The translations under genes and the position numbers were made by a program. The notes beneath the pieces are model-generated. The model was not told the DNA's origin. It did not search any database and saw only the letters and a program-made list of their open reading frames with translations. From positions 62,001 through 126,000 of the forward strand of contig PUXW01000019.1 of the NCBI GenBank assembly GCA_009659925.1: 64,000 bases of DNA, in the 5' to 3' direction. Of the stretch, positions 1 through 9,139 are shown in pieces (position 1 is the first letter of the stretch; each line of letters starts with the position of its first letter). Origin of the DNA: Nitratiruptor sp. (GTDB lineage: Bacteria; Campylobacterota; Campylobacteria; Campylobacterales; Nitratiruptoraceae).

Positions 1-588
1 TAAAACGGCGCTCCTTTTAGGTTCGACGGCCACAATACGCACCCCCCGCTGGCGCAAAGGGGCCCCAATGCCCATAATGCTCCCCCCTGTTCCAACCCCA
101 GCGACGAAGATGTCTACGGGGAGGGCTTGGAGGATCTCTTGGGCCGTTGTCTCCTGGTGGGTCCTGGGGTTGGCTGGGTTGGAGAATTGATCGAGCATGA
201 AGTAGCCTTGCTCCACCAATTCCCTGGCCTTGCGTACGGCTCCCGCCATCCCTTGGGCTCCAGGGGTGAGGATCACCTTGGCTCCCAGGAACTCCAGGAG
301 TTTGCGCCGCTCAATACTCATCGACTCGGGCATGGTAAGGGTGAGTTTCATCCCGAGGCTTGCCGCCACCATCGCTAGTCCAATTCCTGTATTGCCGCTG
401 GTTGGCTCGACGAGGGGGGTATCCTTGGTGATGCGCCCCGTCTCGAGAGCTTCCCGGATCATGCCATAGGCGATGCGATCCTTGATGCTCCCCCCCGGGT
501 TGAGGAATTCACACTTGGCCCAGATGGTCGGTTCGATCTGGAGGATCGGGGTGTTGCCGATGAGCTGGGTGATGGTGGTGGCGACCAT
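1..588 (-). CDS. cysK: Cysteine synthase (O-acetylserine sulfhydrylase), C-terminus beyond window edge
   Basis: Minus-strand reading from CAT at 586-588: MVATTITQLIGNTPILQIEP...KCEFLNPGGSIKDRIAYGMI...PTSGNTGIGLA; PLP-lysine motif and SGNTG loop. Open at window edge, so absent from the ORF track. Confidence 0.9.
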   Translation of the reverse strand, partial: MVATTITQLIGNTPILQIEPTIWAKCEFLNPGGSIKDRIAYGMIREALETGRITKDTPLVEPTSGNTGIGLAMVAASLGMKLTLTMPESMSIERRKLLEFLGAKVILTPGAQGMAGAVRKARELVEQGYFMLDQFSNPANPRTHQETTAQEILQALPVDIFVAGVGTGGSIMGIGAPLRQRGVRIVAVEPKRSAVL

Positions 589-597
589 GGAGCCTCC

Positions 598-1854
598 TTA
601 GTAGATAACCGCTGTCTTGGCGATGTTGGTAGCGTGGTAGACCCGTTTGTGGAAAATTGTAGCATAATATTTGATGAGCATCTGTTGAAGAGTTGGCTCA
701 ATGGAGGGGGTGAACCAGGCATTGTTGGAGATGGCGATGATGAAGGGGGGATCGGTCCGGTAGATGAGGGGGTGGGTGGCCTCGTAGCAGATGGCGTTGG
801 TGAAGGGAATCCCTTTGATGGTATAAGTGGCCGGTTTGCGGGCCGGGGTGTAGTCGCTACTGCCTGCGAAGAAGAGGCGGTTGATCCAGCGGGCTAGAGG
901 TTGGGGGAGGGGGATCGCCTCTCCAAAGGGGACTAGGACCACCTTGTCGAAGATGGAGAAGGTACCATCGTGAAAGAGGTAGGTGGAGTTGTAGTAGTGG
1001 CCATCCTTGAAGTGGAGGGCCCCGGTGACGATGGTGATCTGGGAGCTGAGCTCTTGGAGGCGTTGGAGGAGGGTGGGGCTTTGATCGAGGAAGAGGGGGA
1101 AGGCGCTCTCGGGTAGGACCACCACATCGAAGCCTTTCTCGATGGCCTTGGTGATGGCAGCCAAATTCTCTGCGATGATCTTGGGGCGTTGGGTGGGATC
1201 CCATTTGCGATCCTGGGAGAGTTTGGTAGTAACTAGATGGATACGCAGGGGCGGTGGCTGGACGGGGTTGGAGTGGGGTTGGAGGAGGGGAATGGCGATG
1301 GCAAGGAGCAGCAGTTTCCCCCAACGGGGGAGATGGATGGCCCCAGCACTCAGGAGGAGTAGGGCAAAGGAGCTCTTTTGAGGCTCTATGAGGCTTTGGG
1401 CCAGAAGCATGTCGGGCAGGAACCAGTTGAAACCGAAGGGGTGGATGGAGCCAACCAGGAGCCAGAAGAGCATCTTTCCTCCAAGGGCAAGCCATGGCCC
1501 TGGGAGGAGGGTTGCCAGTTTGTAGCCTAGGGCAAAGATGCCTCCGTAGATGAGGCCAATGGCCAGCAGGAGTAGGGGAGCCAGGGGGAGGAGGTCGTAG
1601 TAGCGCAGACTCAAGGCGATCCAGTGGAACCAGAGGAGCCCGGTGAAAAAGCCGCTCCAAAAGGCCTCTTTGGGGTCCAATCCAAGGAGGAGGGCAAAGG
1701 CGCTCCAGAGGATAATGGTATCAAGCCATGGGGTGGCAAGCTCCAGATGGTGGAGGAGGATAGGACTCCAAAGGAGCAGGGCGCTCACAAAGCCTTTTAT
1801 TAGCAAATTGATGCTAAAATAGGGCCTAAACTTCTGGAGCAAAGGATAGACCAT
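598..1854 (-). CDS. lnt: Apolipoprotein N-acyltransferase
   Basis: Multi-TM N-terminus plus nitrilase-like domain (VVLPESAFP, AICYEATHP). The longest ORF begins inside yajC, so the start is placed at M22; a later start is possible. Confidence 0.82.
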   Translation of the reverse strand: MVYPLLQKFRPYFSINLLIKGFVSALLLWSPILLHHLELATPWLDTIILWSAFALLLGLDPKEAFWSGFFTGLLWFHWIALSLRYYDLLPLAPLLLLAIGLIYGGIFALGYKLATLLPGPWLALGGKMLFWLLVGSIHPFGFNWFLPDMLLAQSLIEPQKSSFALLLLSAGAIHLPRWGKLLLLAIAIPLLQPHSNPVQPPPLRIHLVTTKLSQDRKWDPTQRPKIIAENLAAITKAIEKGFDVVVLPESAFPLFLDQSPTLLQRLQELSSQITIVTGALHFKDGHYYNSTYLFHDGTFSIFDKVVLVPFGEAIPLPQPLARWINRLFFAGSSDYTPARKPATYTIKGIPFTNAICYEATHPLIYRTDPPFIIAISNNAWFTPSIEPTLQQMLIKYYATIFHKRVYHATNIAKTAVIY

Positions 1855-2131
1855 GGAACAGCAGGGTGCAGCGAGCATTCTTGGATCCCTCTTCCCGTTG
1901 ATTCTCATCTTCGTCATCTTCTACTTCCTCATCATTCGCCCCCAGCAGCAGCAGCAGAAAAAGCATAAAGAGATGGTGGAGGGCCTCAAAAAGGGTGACA
2001 AGATCGTCACCGCTGGAGGTATTATAGCCGAAGTGGTCAAGAATGAGGAGGACTACATCAAGGCCAAGATCAACGACACCACGGAGGTCAAAATCGACAA
2101 GAACTTTATCGCCAAAAAGCTCGAAAGTTAA
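1853..2131 (+). CDS. yajC: Preprotein translocase subunit YajC
   Basis: Single TM followed by RPQQQQQKKHKEMVEGLKKGDKIVTAGGI; upstream of secD. Confidence 0.95.
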   Translation: MEQQGAASILGSLFPLILIFVIFYFLIIRPQQQQQKKHKEMVEGLKKGDKIVTAGGIIAEVVKNEEDYIKAKINDTTEVKIDKNFIAKKLES

Positions 2132-2134
2132 AGA

Positions 2135-3700
2135 ATGGGTCGCTGGCTCAACTACCGCTTCGTCATCTTTCTCCTGGTCTTCATCGCCGGAGTCGCTTTG
2201 AGCCTTCCCTCCCTCTTGGGATTCAAAGAGGGGCCCAAGATCACCCTTGGCCTCGATCTGCAAGGGGGACTGCACATGCTCCTTGGGGTCGATACCAAGA
2301 AGGCCATCGAATCCAAGGTCAAATCGATCGCTTCGGCCATCAAATACTTCGCCGAGGACAACGATATCCTCATCGACGAACTTCGCGTGGAGGGGACCCA
2401 GATCTCCTTCAAGCTCCTCGATCCCGATGATGCTCCTAAAATCGAGGAGTTCCTGGCCAAACACAAGGGGCTCGTCGTCGAGCGGGAGAGGGAGAGCTAT
2501 CGTATCACCCTCACCCCCCAGGAGATCCAGTCGGTCAAGGAGTATGCGATTCAACAAGCTGTCGATACGATCCGAAACCGGTTGGATCAGTATGGTTTGG
2601 CTGAGCCGACCGTAGCCAAGCAGGGAAAGGAGAAGATCCTCGTCGAGCTTCCTGGAATCAAGAGTCCCGAAGAGGAGCAGCGGGTGCGCCAGCTCATCGC
2701 CAAGGCGGCCCATCTCCAGCTTATGGCTGTCGACGAGGATCGCCAGGCTCGGGTCAACCGGATGAGTCCCGAGGAGGCGGCCCAGTATGGTGATGTGATC
2801 CTCGAAGATCGCCAGGGCCGAAAGTATCTCCTCAAAGAGATTCCCATCCTCGATGGCTCGATGATCACCGACGCCCGGGTCGCCTTCGACCAGAACAACC
2901 AGCCGGTCATCAACTTCACCCTCAACAGCGAGGGGGCCCGGATCTTTGGGGATTTTACGGCCAAGAATGTGGGGAAACGGCTGGCGGTGGTCCTGGACGA
3001 TGTGGTCTACTCAGCCCCGGTCATTCGAGAGCGCATTGGGGGTGGAAGTGGGCAAATCAGCGGGGGCTTCACGGTGGAAGAGGCCCACGATGTGGCTATC
3101 GCTTTGCGTAGCGGCGCCTTGCTGGCTCCAGTCTATATGGAAGAGAAGCGGAGTGTGGGGCCGAGTCTGGGAGCCGATAGTATCCGCTCCAGCTTCATTG
3201 CCTTGGTGAGCGGTTTCATCCTCGTCGTCCTCTTCATGGCCATCTATTACGGTATCGCCGGTATTATTGCCGATATAGCCCTGGTGGCCAACCTCTTCCT
3301 CATCATCGGGATCATGGCCCTCTTCGGGGCGACCCTCACCCTTCCTGGAATGGCGGGGATCGTTCTCACGGTGGGGATGGCAGTGGATGCCAACGTAATC
3401 ATCAACGAGCGCATCCGCGAACTCCTCCGCCAGGGGGTCTCTGTACGCAAGGCCATCGAACAGGGGTACAAAAATGCCATGAGCGCCATTTTGGACGCCA
3501 ATATCACCACCCTCATCGCCGCCATCGTTCTCTACGCCTACGGAACGGGGCCTATCAAGGGCTTTGCTTTGACCATTAGTATCGGTATCCTCGCCTCGAT
3601 GCTCACTGCTATCGTCGGAACCCATGGGATCTACGAAGCCCTCTTGCCCTCTATCGAGCGGGATCGTAACTTCGCCAAATGGTTTGGGATAAAGGTCTAG
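2135..3700 (+). CDS. secD: Protein translocase subunit SecD
   Basis: GLDLQGGLHMLLGVD and C-terminal SecD/F domain (GMAVDANVIINERIREL). Confidence 0.97.
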   Translation: MGRWLNYRFVIFLLVFIAGVALSLPSLLGFKEGPKITLGLDLQGGLHMLLGVDTKKAIESKVKSIASAIKYFAEDNDILIDELRVEGTQISFKLLDPDDAPKIEEFLAKHKGLVVERERESYRITLTPQEIQSVKEYAIQQAVDTIRNRLDQYGLAEPTVAKQGKEKILVELPGIKSPEEEQRVRQLIAKAAHLQLMAVDEDRQARVNRMSPEEAAQYGDVILEDRQGRKYLLKEIPILDGSMITDARVAFDQNNQPVINFTLNSEGARIFGDFTAKNVGKRLAVVLDDVVYSAPVIRERIGGGSGQISGGFTVEEAHDVAIALRSGALLAPVYMEEKRSVGPSLGADSIRSSFIALVSGFILVVLFMAIYYGIAGIIADIALVANLFLIIGIMALFGATLTLPGMAGIVLTVGMAVDANVIINERIRELLRQGVSVRKAIEQGYKNAMSAILDANITTLIAAIVLYAYGTGPIKGFALTISIGILASMLTAIVGTHGIYEALLPSIERDRNFAKWFGIKV

Positions 3701-3701
3701 C

Positions 3702-4676
3702 ATGGAGTTTTTCAAAACGGAAAAGACCTACGACTTCATGGGGAAGGCCAAGATCTTCATGGCTATCTCCGCCCTTTTGGTCCTGGCCTCCTGGGCACTG
3801 CTTGCCTTCAAGGGACTCAACTTTGGAATCGACTTTGCTGGAGGGACAATTGTCCAGGTCCGCTACGACAAGCCGGTCGATATTGCCACCATTCGCAAGG
3901 CCCTGAAGCAGAGTGAGCTCTTCAAAGAGGCCAGTGTTACCTATTTTGGCAGCGATCGGGAGATCATCATCCGTCTCAAGACCTCGACCAAGAGCCTCGG
4001 GAAGGACATTGGGGATGAGGTTCGCCAGGTCCTCCAGGGTACGGGGAATTTCGAGATACGCCGGGTCGACATGGTGGGACCCAAAGTGGGAAGTGAGCTT
4101 CGGGAAAAGGGGATCAAGGCCACCATCATCGCTCTAGCGGCCATTCTCTTGTATGTGAGTTTCCGCTTCGAGTGGCGCTTCGCCCTGGCCAGTGTCCTTG
4201 CCCTGGTCCATGACGCCTCCATCGCCATGGGGGCCATCAGCCTCTTCAATATCCCGGTCAACCTCGACATCTTAGCGGCCATCTTAACCCTGCTTGGCTA
4301 CTCCCTCAACGATACCATCATCGTCTTCGATAGGATTCGAGAGGGAATCGTGGAAAACCTCAAACTCAACGATCTGGATCAGATCATCAACGATGCAATC
4401 ACCAAGACCCTCTCCCGGACGATGCTAACCTCTCTGACCACCTTCTTCGTGGTCTTCACCCTCTACCTCTTCGGAGGGGAGATCATCAAGGGCTTCAGCT
4501 TCACCCTGCTCGTTGGAATTATCGTCGGGACCTACAGCTCCATCTTCATCGCGGCGCCCATGCTCAAACTCCTCGGATTCAATCTGGCCGAATATCGGAA
4601 GAAGCTGGCTGAAAAGAGGAAGCGGGAGCAGGAGAAGGAGCGAATGCGGGCCATGTACGAACAGGGGGTGGTCTAG
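3702..4676 (+). CDS. secF: Protein translocase subunit SecF
   Basis: GLNFGIDFAGGTIVQVRY, GYSLNDTIIVFDRIRE; follows secD. Confidence 0.97.
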   Translation: MEFFKTEKTYDFMGKAKIFMAISALLVLASWALLAFKGLNFGIDFAGGTIVQVRYDKPVDIATIRKALKQSELFKEASVTYFGSDREIIIRLKTSTKSLGKDIGDEVRQVLQGTGNFEIRRVDMVGPKVGSELREKGIKATIIALAAILLYVSFRFEWRFALASVLALVHDASIAMGAISLFNIPVNLDILAAILTLLGYSLNDTIIVFDRIREGIVENLKLNDLDQIINDAITKTLSRTMLTSLTTFFVVFTLYLFGGEIIKGFSFTLLVGIIVGTYSSIFIAAPMLKLLGFNLAEYRKKLAEKRKREQEKERMRAMYEQGVV

Positions 4677-4922
4677 GTGTTCAGTGAGCGGATTCGGGAG
4701 AGGTTGGCGACCAAAAGGGAGATATTTTGGGCTCTTATACTCTTTCTGGTCGCTCTACTCAGCGGAATTGTTCTCAACCTCTACCAGGTTACTGCTCAAA
4801 AAGTTCCCCTCTACACCCTTCTCTTCAGCTTTGTAGGACTGCTCATAGGAGTCCGATTGGGATGGTATGCGGCCACTCTTTTGAGGGATCTTCAGGAGTT
4901 AGAGGAGGAGATCGAATGCTAG
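4677..4922 (+). CDS. Small two-TM membrane protein in the sec-leuS gene string
   Basis: 81 aa ORF with GTG start immediately after the secF stop; two hydrophobic segments. Confidence 0.7.
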   Translation: MFSERIRERLATKREIFWALILFLVALLSGIVLNLYQVTAQKVPLYTLLFSFVGLLIGVRLGWYAATLLRDLQELEEEIEC

Positions 4923-5011
4923 AATATATTCTCATAGGAACTCTCTTTATGGGAGTTGTGGGGCTACTCGTCTATATCATCGAAACCCTTGGAAAAGCGG
5001 CGACAAAGTAA
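4916..5011 (+). CDS. 31-aa predicted membrane microprotein MLEYILIGTLFMGVVGLLVYIIETLGKAATK
   Basis: ATG at 4916 overlaps the end of the preceding ORF (GAATGCTAG); single hydrophobic helix; upstream of leuS. Confidence 0.5.
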   Translation: MLEYILIGTLFMGVVGLLVYIIETLGKAATK

Positions 5012-5028
5012 TTGTAAGGAAATGAGAG

Positions 5029-7470
5029 ATGGACTACACCCCAAAAGAGATTGAGAAATATTGGCAGGAGCGCTGGGAGGAAGAGGGAGCCTTCGAGCCC
5101 TCCACCAAGTACGACGCTCCCAAAAAGTATATCTTGAGCATGTTTCCCTATCCCAGTGGCCAGATCCATATGGGCCATGTGCGCAACTATGCAATCGGAG
5201 ATGCCCTGGCCCGCTACTGGCGAAAGATGGGGTTCAATGTCCTCCACCCCATCGGATGGGACGCCTTCGGTATGCCTGCGGAGAACGCCGCCATCAAACG
5301 GGGGATTCACCCCAAGGAGTGGACCTACGCCAATATTGCCCAGATGCGCCAGGAGCTCAAGAGCCTTGGCTTCAGCTTCTCCAAAGAGCGGGAGTTTGCT
5401 ACCTGCGATCCCATCTACACCAAACATGAGCAGGCCTTCATCATCGACATGTGGGAGCGGGGCCTCCTCTACCGCAAGAAGGGGATGGTCAACTGGTGCC
5501 CCAAGGATCAGACTGTGCTGGCCAACGAACAGGTGGTGGAGGGGCGGTGTTGGCGGTGCGATAGCGAAGTGGTCCTGAAAGAGATGGACCAGTACTTCCT
5601 CAAGATCACCGACTACGCCCAGCGGCTCCTGGACGATCTCAAGCAGTTGGAGGAAGGGTGGCCCAAACAGGTCATCACAATGCAGCGCAACTGGATTGGC
5701 AGGAGCGAGGGCCTCAGCTTCCAACTCCCCCTCGATTCCGAGAGTCGGGAGAAGATCGGCGTTGATGGCTTCGAGGTCTTCACCACCCGCCCCGACACGA
5801 TCTATGGGGTCACCTATGCCGCCCTGGCCCCAGAGCACCCCATCGTCGCCAAGGTTCTAGAGGCGGGTATCCTTGACGAGGCCGATGCTGCCCGGGTTCG
5901 AGCCCTCTGCAACACTCCCGTTAGAGAGCGGATGCAGGCAGAAAAAGATGGGGTCTTCCTGGGCATCTACGCCATCCACCCCCTCACAGGAGAAAAGATC
6001 CCCATCTGGGTGGCCAACTTCGTCCTGGCAGAGTATGGAAGTGGAGCGGTCATGGCCGTCCCTGCCCACGATGAGCGGGATTTCGACTTTGCCAAGCGGT
6101 TTGGCCTCCCCATCAAATATGTGATCCGTCCCCCTGAAGGGGAGCTCGACACCTCCAAGGCCTACACCGAACCGGGGATTCTCTTTGAGAGTGGAGAGTT
6201 CAGCGGGCTTGAGAGTCAGGAGGCCAAGGAGAAGATTATCGACTACTTCGAGCAAAAGGGGCTGGGCAAGCGGAGCGTCAACTACAAACTCAAGGATTGG
6301 GGGGTAAGCCGCCAGCGCTACTGGGGCACACCCATCCCCCTCATCCACTGCCCCCGCTGTGGGATCGTGCCTGAAAAGAGGGAGAACCTTCCCGTCACCC
6401 TCCCCGACGATGTCCAGATTACAGGGGAGGGGAACCCCCTGGAGCACCACCCCACATGGAAAAAGACCACCTGTCCCCAGTGTGGCGGGGAGGCTCAGCG
6501 GGAGACCGACACTCTCGATACCTTCGTCGAGTCTAGCTGGTACTTCCTCCGCTATGCCACACCTCCTGAGTTCTGGGAGGAACTCCCCTTCCGGAAGGAA
6601 GATGTGGACTACTGGCTCCCCGTCGACCAGTACATCGGAGGGATCGAACATGCGGTCCTCCACCTCCTCTACTCCCGCTTCTTCACCAAGGTCCTCAAAG
6701 ATTTGGGCTACATCGACCTCAACGAACCCTTCCAGCGGCTTTTGACCCAGGGAATGGTCCTCAAAGATGGGGCCAAGATGAGCAAGAACAAGGGGAATGT
6801 GGTCAAACCCCAGGATATTATTGAGCGATATGGAGCCGACACGGCCCGCCTCTTCATTCTCTTCGCCGCCCCTCCCGCCAAGGAGCTGGCCTGGAGCGAC
6901 AGCGGTGTGGAAGGGGCCTACCGCTTCATCAAGCGGTTCTATGAACGCTCCTCGAAAGCGGTCGCTCTCCAGGAACTCCCCCGATTCAAAGAGCTCACCT
7001 CCAAAGAGCGGGCTGCCCGAAGGAAGGTCTACCAGGCCCTGGTCAAAGCCAAAGAGGTCTACGAGGAGACCTTCGCCTTCAATACCCTCATTGCCGCCGC
7101 CATGGAGGCCCTCAACGCCCTCAGTGCCCAAGACAACGAGCTGGTCTGGGCCGAGGGGTACTGGATCTTGACCAATATCCTCGAACCCATTATCCCCCAT
7201 GTGAGCTGGGAGATCGCCCAGCGGCTCTTCGATTTGAAGAACTTCGGGCCCATCGATGTCGATGAACAGGCTCTCGAAGCCGACCATGTGAAGATGGGGG
7301 TCATGGTCAACGGCAAGCGGCGCGGTGAGATCGAGGTTCCCAAGGAGGCCTCCAAGGAGGAGATCCTCGCCAAGGCCAAGGAGGCGGTAGCCAAGTGGCT
7401 GGAGGGCAAAGAGCTTGTCAAGGAGATTGTCGTTCCAGGGCGGGTGGTCAATCTCGTCGTCAAGGAGTAG
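5029..7470 (+). CDS. leuS: Leucyl-tRNA synthetase
   Basis: HIGH-like HMGH ([15 protein letters not shown]) and KMSKNKGN. Confidence 0.98.
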   Translation: MDYTPKEIEKYWQERWEEEGAFEPSTKYDAPKKYILSMFPYPSGQIHMGHVRNYAIGDALARYWRKMGFNVLHPIGWDAFGMPAENAAIKRGIHPKEWTYANIAQMRQELKSLGFSFSKEREFATCDPIYTKHEQAFIIDMWERGLLYRKKGMVNWCPKDQTVLANEQVVEGRCWRCDSEVVLKEMDQYFLKITDYAQRLLDDLKQLEEGWPKQVITMQRNWIGRSEGLSFQLPLDSESREKIGVDGFEVFTTRPDTIYGVTYAALAPEHPIVAKVLEAGILDEADAARVRALCNTPVRERMQAEKDGVFLGIYAIHPLTGEKIPIWVANFVLAEYGSGAVMAVPAHDERDFDFAKRFGLPIKYVIRPPEGELDTSKAYTEPGILFESGEFSGLESQEAKEKIIDYFEQKGLGKRSVNYKLKDWGVSRQRYWGTPIPLIHCPRCGIVPEKRENLPVTLPDDVQITGEGNPLEHHPTWKKTTCPQCGGEAQRETDTLDTFVESSWYFLRYATPPEFWEELPFRKEDVDYWLPVDQYIGGIEHAVLHLLYSRFFTKVLKDLGYIDLNEPFQRLLTQGMVLKDGAKMSKNKGNVVKPQDIIERYGADTARLFILFAAPPAKELAWSDSGVEGAYRFIKRFYERSSKAVALQELPRFKELTSKERAARRKVYQALVKAKEVYEETFAFNTLIAAAMEALNALSAQDNELVWAEGYWILTNILEPIIPHVSWEIAQRLFDLKNFGPIDVDEQALEADHVKMGVMVNGKRRGEIEVPKEASKEEILAKAKEAVAKWLEGKELVKEIVVPGRVVNLVVKE

Positions 7471-7472
7471 CT

Positions 7473-7973
7473 GTGGGGCGATTGGTAGGGATTGTGCTCC
7501 TGATTTTAGGGATGGCCGGGTGCGGGTACAAACCGATGCGCAGTTACACTGCCGATCTCTTGGGGCCTCGAATCTACACCAAAGTGACCATCTATTTGCG
7601 GGATCCGCAAAACAGTGTCCTCATCAAGGATGCCATCAACGCTGCCCTCTTGGAGCGCTTTGGGACCCGGATCACCCAAAATCCCAACCAGGCCGATGGA
7701 ACCATTGAGGTTGGGATCCGCTCCATCACCTTCACCCCCCTCGAATATGACCGGGATGGGTATGTCATCTACTACCGGGCCAAGACCCGTTTGGAGTTTC
7801 GCCTCGATCTCAATGGGCGAAGGCGCCAGATTGTAACCGAAGGGTTCTACGATTTTCCCATCGAGCCCAACTCAGTTATCACCGACTCCCTCCGCTTCGT
7901 CGCGATTCGAGAGAGTGCCGCCAAGGCGATTGATCGCTTCATTTCCCAACTGGCCATCATGGGAGCCTCTTGA
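7473..7973 (+). CDS. lptE: LPS-assembly lipoprotein LptE-like
   Basis: GTG start; lipobox GMAGC; 167-codon ORF between leuS and folC; LptE-like N-terminus. Confidence 0.7.
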   Translation: MGRLVGIVLLILGMAGCGYKPMRSYTADLLGPRIYTKVTIYLRDPQNSVLIKDAINAALLERFGTRITQNPNQADGTIEVGIRSITFTPLEYDRDGYVIYYRAKTRLEFRLDLNGRRRQIVTEGFYDFPIEPNSVITDSLRFVAIRESAAKAIDRFISQLAIMGAS

Positions 7974-9139
7974 AACTCGCCGATCTGCTTGCCCATAAAC
8001 CCCTCTTTTACACCACCTTCGATCCCCAGCGGATCTGGAGGGCCTATCGCCAGATCGAGGGGGCCCTTCGTCTCCCTCCCTTGGTCCACATCGTTGGGAC
8101 CAACGGGAAGGGTTCGACGGGGCGCTTCTTGGCTGGGGGGCTGCGAGAGGCCGGGTTGCGGGTGGGCCACTATACCTCCCCCCATATCTTCCGATTCAAC
8201 GAGCGTATCTGGATCGATGGCGCCGATGTAGAGGATAGCCAGCTGGAAGGGGCCCATCAGAGACTCCTCGCCCTCTTGCCCCGGGAGTTGGTGTGGGAGT
8301 TGAGCTATTTCGAGTACACCACCCTTCTGGCGATGGTTCTCTTTGAGGATGTGGAGATTGCCGTTGTGGAGGCTGGGCTTGGAGGGGAGTTCGACGCGAC
8401 AGCCCCTTTCCCCAAGGTGCTCACCCTCGTGACCACTATCGACTACGACCACCAAGCCTTCCTGGGCTCTTCCATCCAAGAGATTGCAACCACCAAACTC
8501 AATGCCATCCAGACCAGGGGCATTGTCGGAGAGCAGATCCACGATGAGGTGGTTCAGATCGCCAGGAACTATCCGGTCCAATTCCTCGATCAAGGGGCGA
8601 TCCAAGAGGGGAAGGAGTTGGCCCAGGGGGCGGGGCTTCCCCCATTTTTTGGGGCCAATCTCGCCCTCGCCTTGGAGGGAGCCAGGGTCCTTGGCACTCC
8701 CATCGATCCTCAAAAGGCCCTCGAATACCGGCTGCGAGGACGCATGGAGCGTCACGCCAATCTCCTCATCGATGTGGGCCACAATCCCCTTTCGGCCCGG
8801 GAGCTGGTAAAGCTCCTCCCTCCAGCTACCCATTTGGTCTACAACAGCTACGAGGACAAGCCCTATGACCAGATCCTCTCCATTCTCGCTCCCAAGTTGG
8901 CGATGGTAGAGATCCTCCCGATCCGAGGGGAAGAGCGAATCGTCCAACAGGAGCGGTTGGAGCGAACCATCGAGGCTTTGGGACTCCCCTGGCGCCCTTT
9001 TGAAGGGCTCCAGAAGGGGCGATTCTATTGCGTGTATGGAAGTTTTCGTGTTGTGGAGGAGTTTTTCAAAGGCTATGGGAGCGAAATTCTACGAGTACCT
9101 GCAAGAGCACAGACCCCAGATCCTCGTGGTCGAGGATGA
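7970..9139 (+). CDS. folC: Mur ligase-family folylpolyglutamate/dihydrofolate synthase
   Basis: TTG start overlapping the lptE stop; VGTNGKGSTGRFLAGGLREAGLRVGHYTSPHIFRFNERI. Confidence 0.88.
   Translation: MKLADLLAHKPLFYTTFDPQRIWRAYRQIEGALRLPPLVHIVGTNGKGSTGRFLAGGLREAGLRVGHYTSPHIFRFNERIWIDGADVEDSQLEGAHQRLLALLPRELVWELSYFEYTTLLAMVLFEDVEIAVVEAGLGGEFDATAPFPKVLTLVTTIDYDHQAFLGSSIQEIATTKLNAIQTRGIVGEQIHDEVVQIARNYPVQFLDQGAIQEGKELAQGAGLPPFFGANLALALEGARVLGTPIDPQKALEYRLRGRMERHANLLIDVGHNPLSARELVKLLPPATHLVYNSYEDKPYDQILSILAPKLAMVEILPIRGEERIVQQERLERTIEALGLPWRPFEGLQKGRFYCVYGSFRVVEEFFKGYGSEILRVPARAQTPDPRGRG

Noticed and set aside
1826-2713. 295-aa minus-strand ORF opposite yajC/secD
   Set aside because: Antisense to strongly supported yajC and secD; Leu/Asp/Gly-rich shadow ORF typical of high-GC DNA.
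5857-7287. 476-aa minus-strand ORF inside leuS
   Set aside because: Antisense shadow of leuS; composition bias only.
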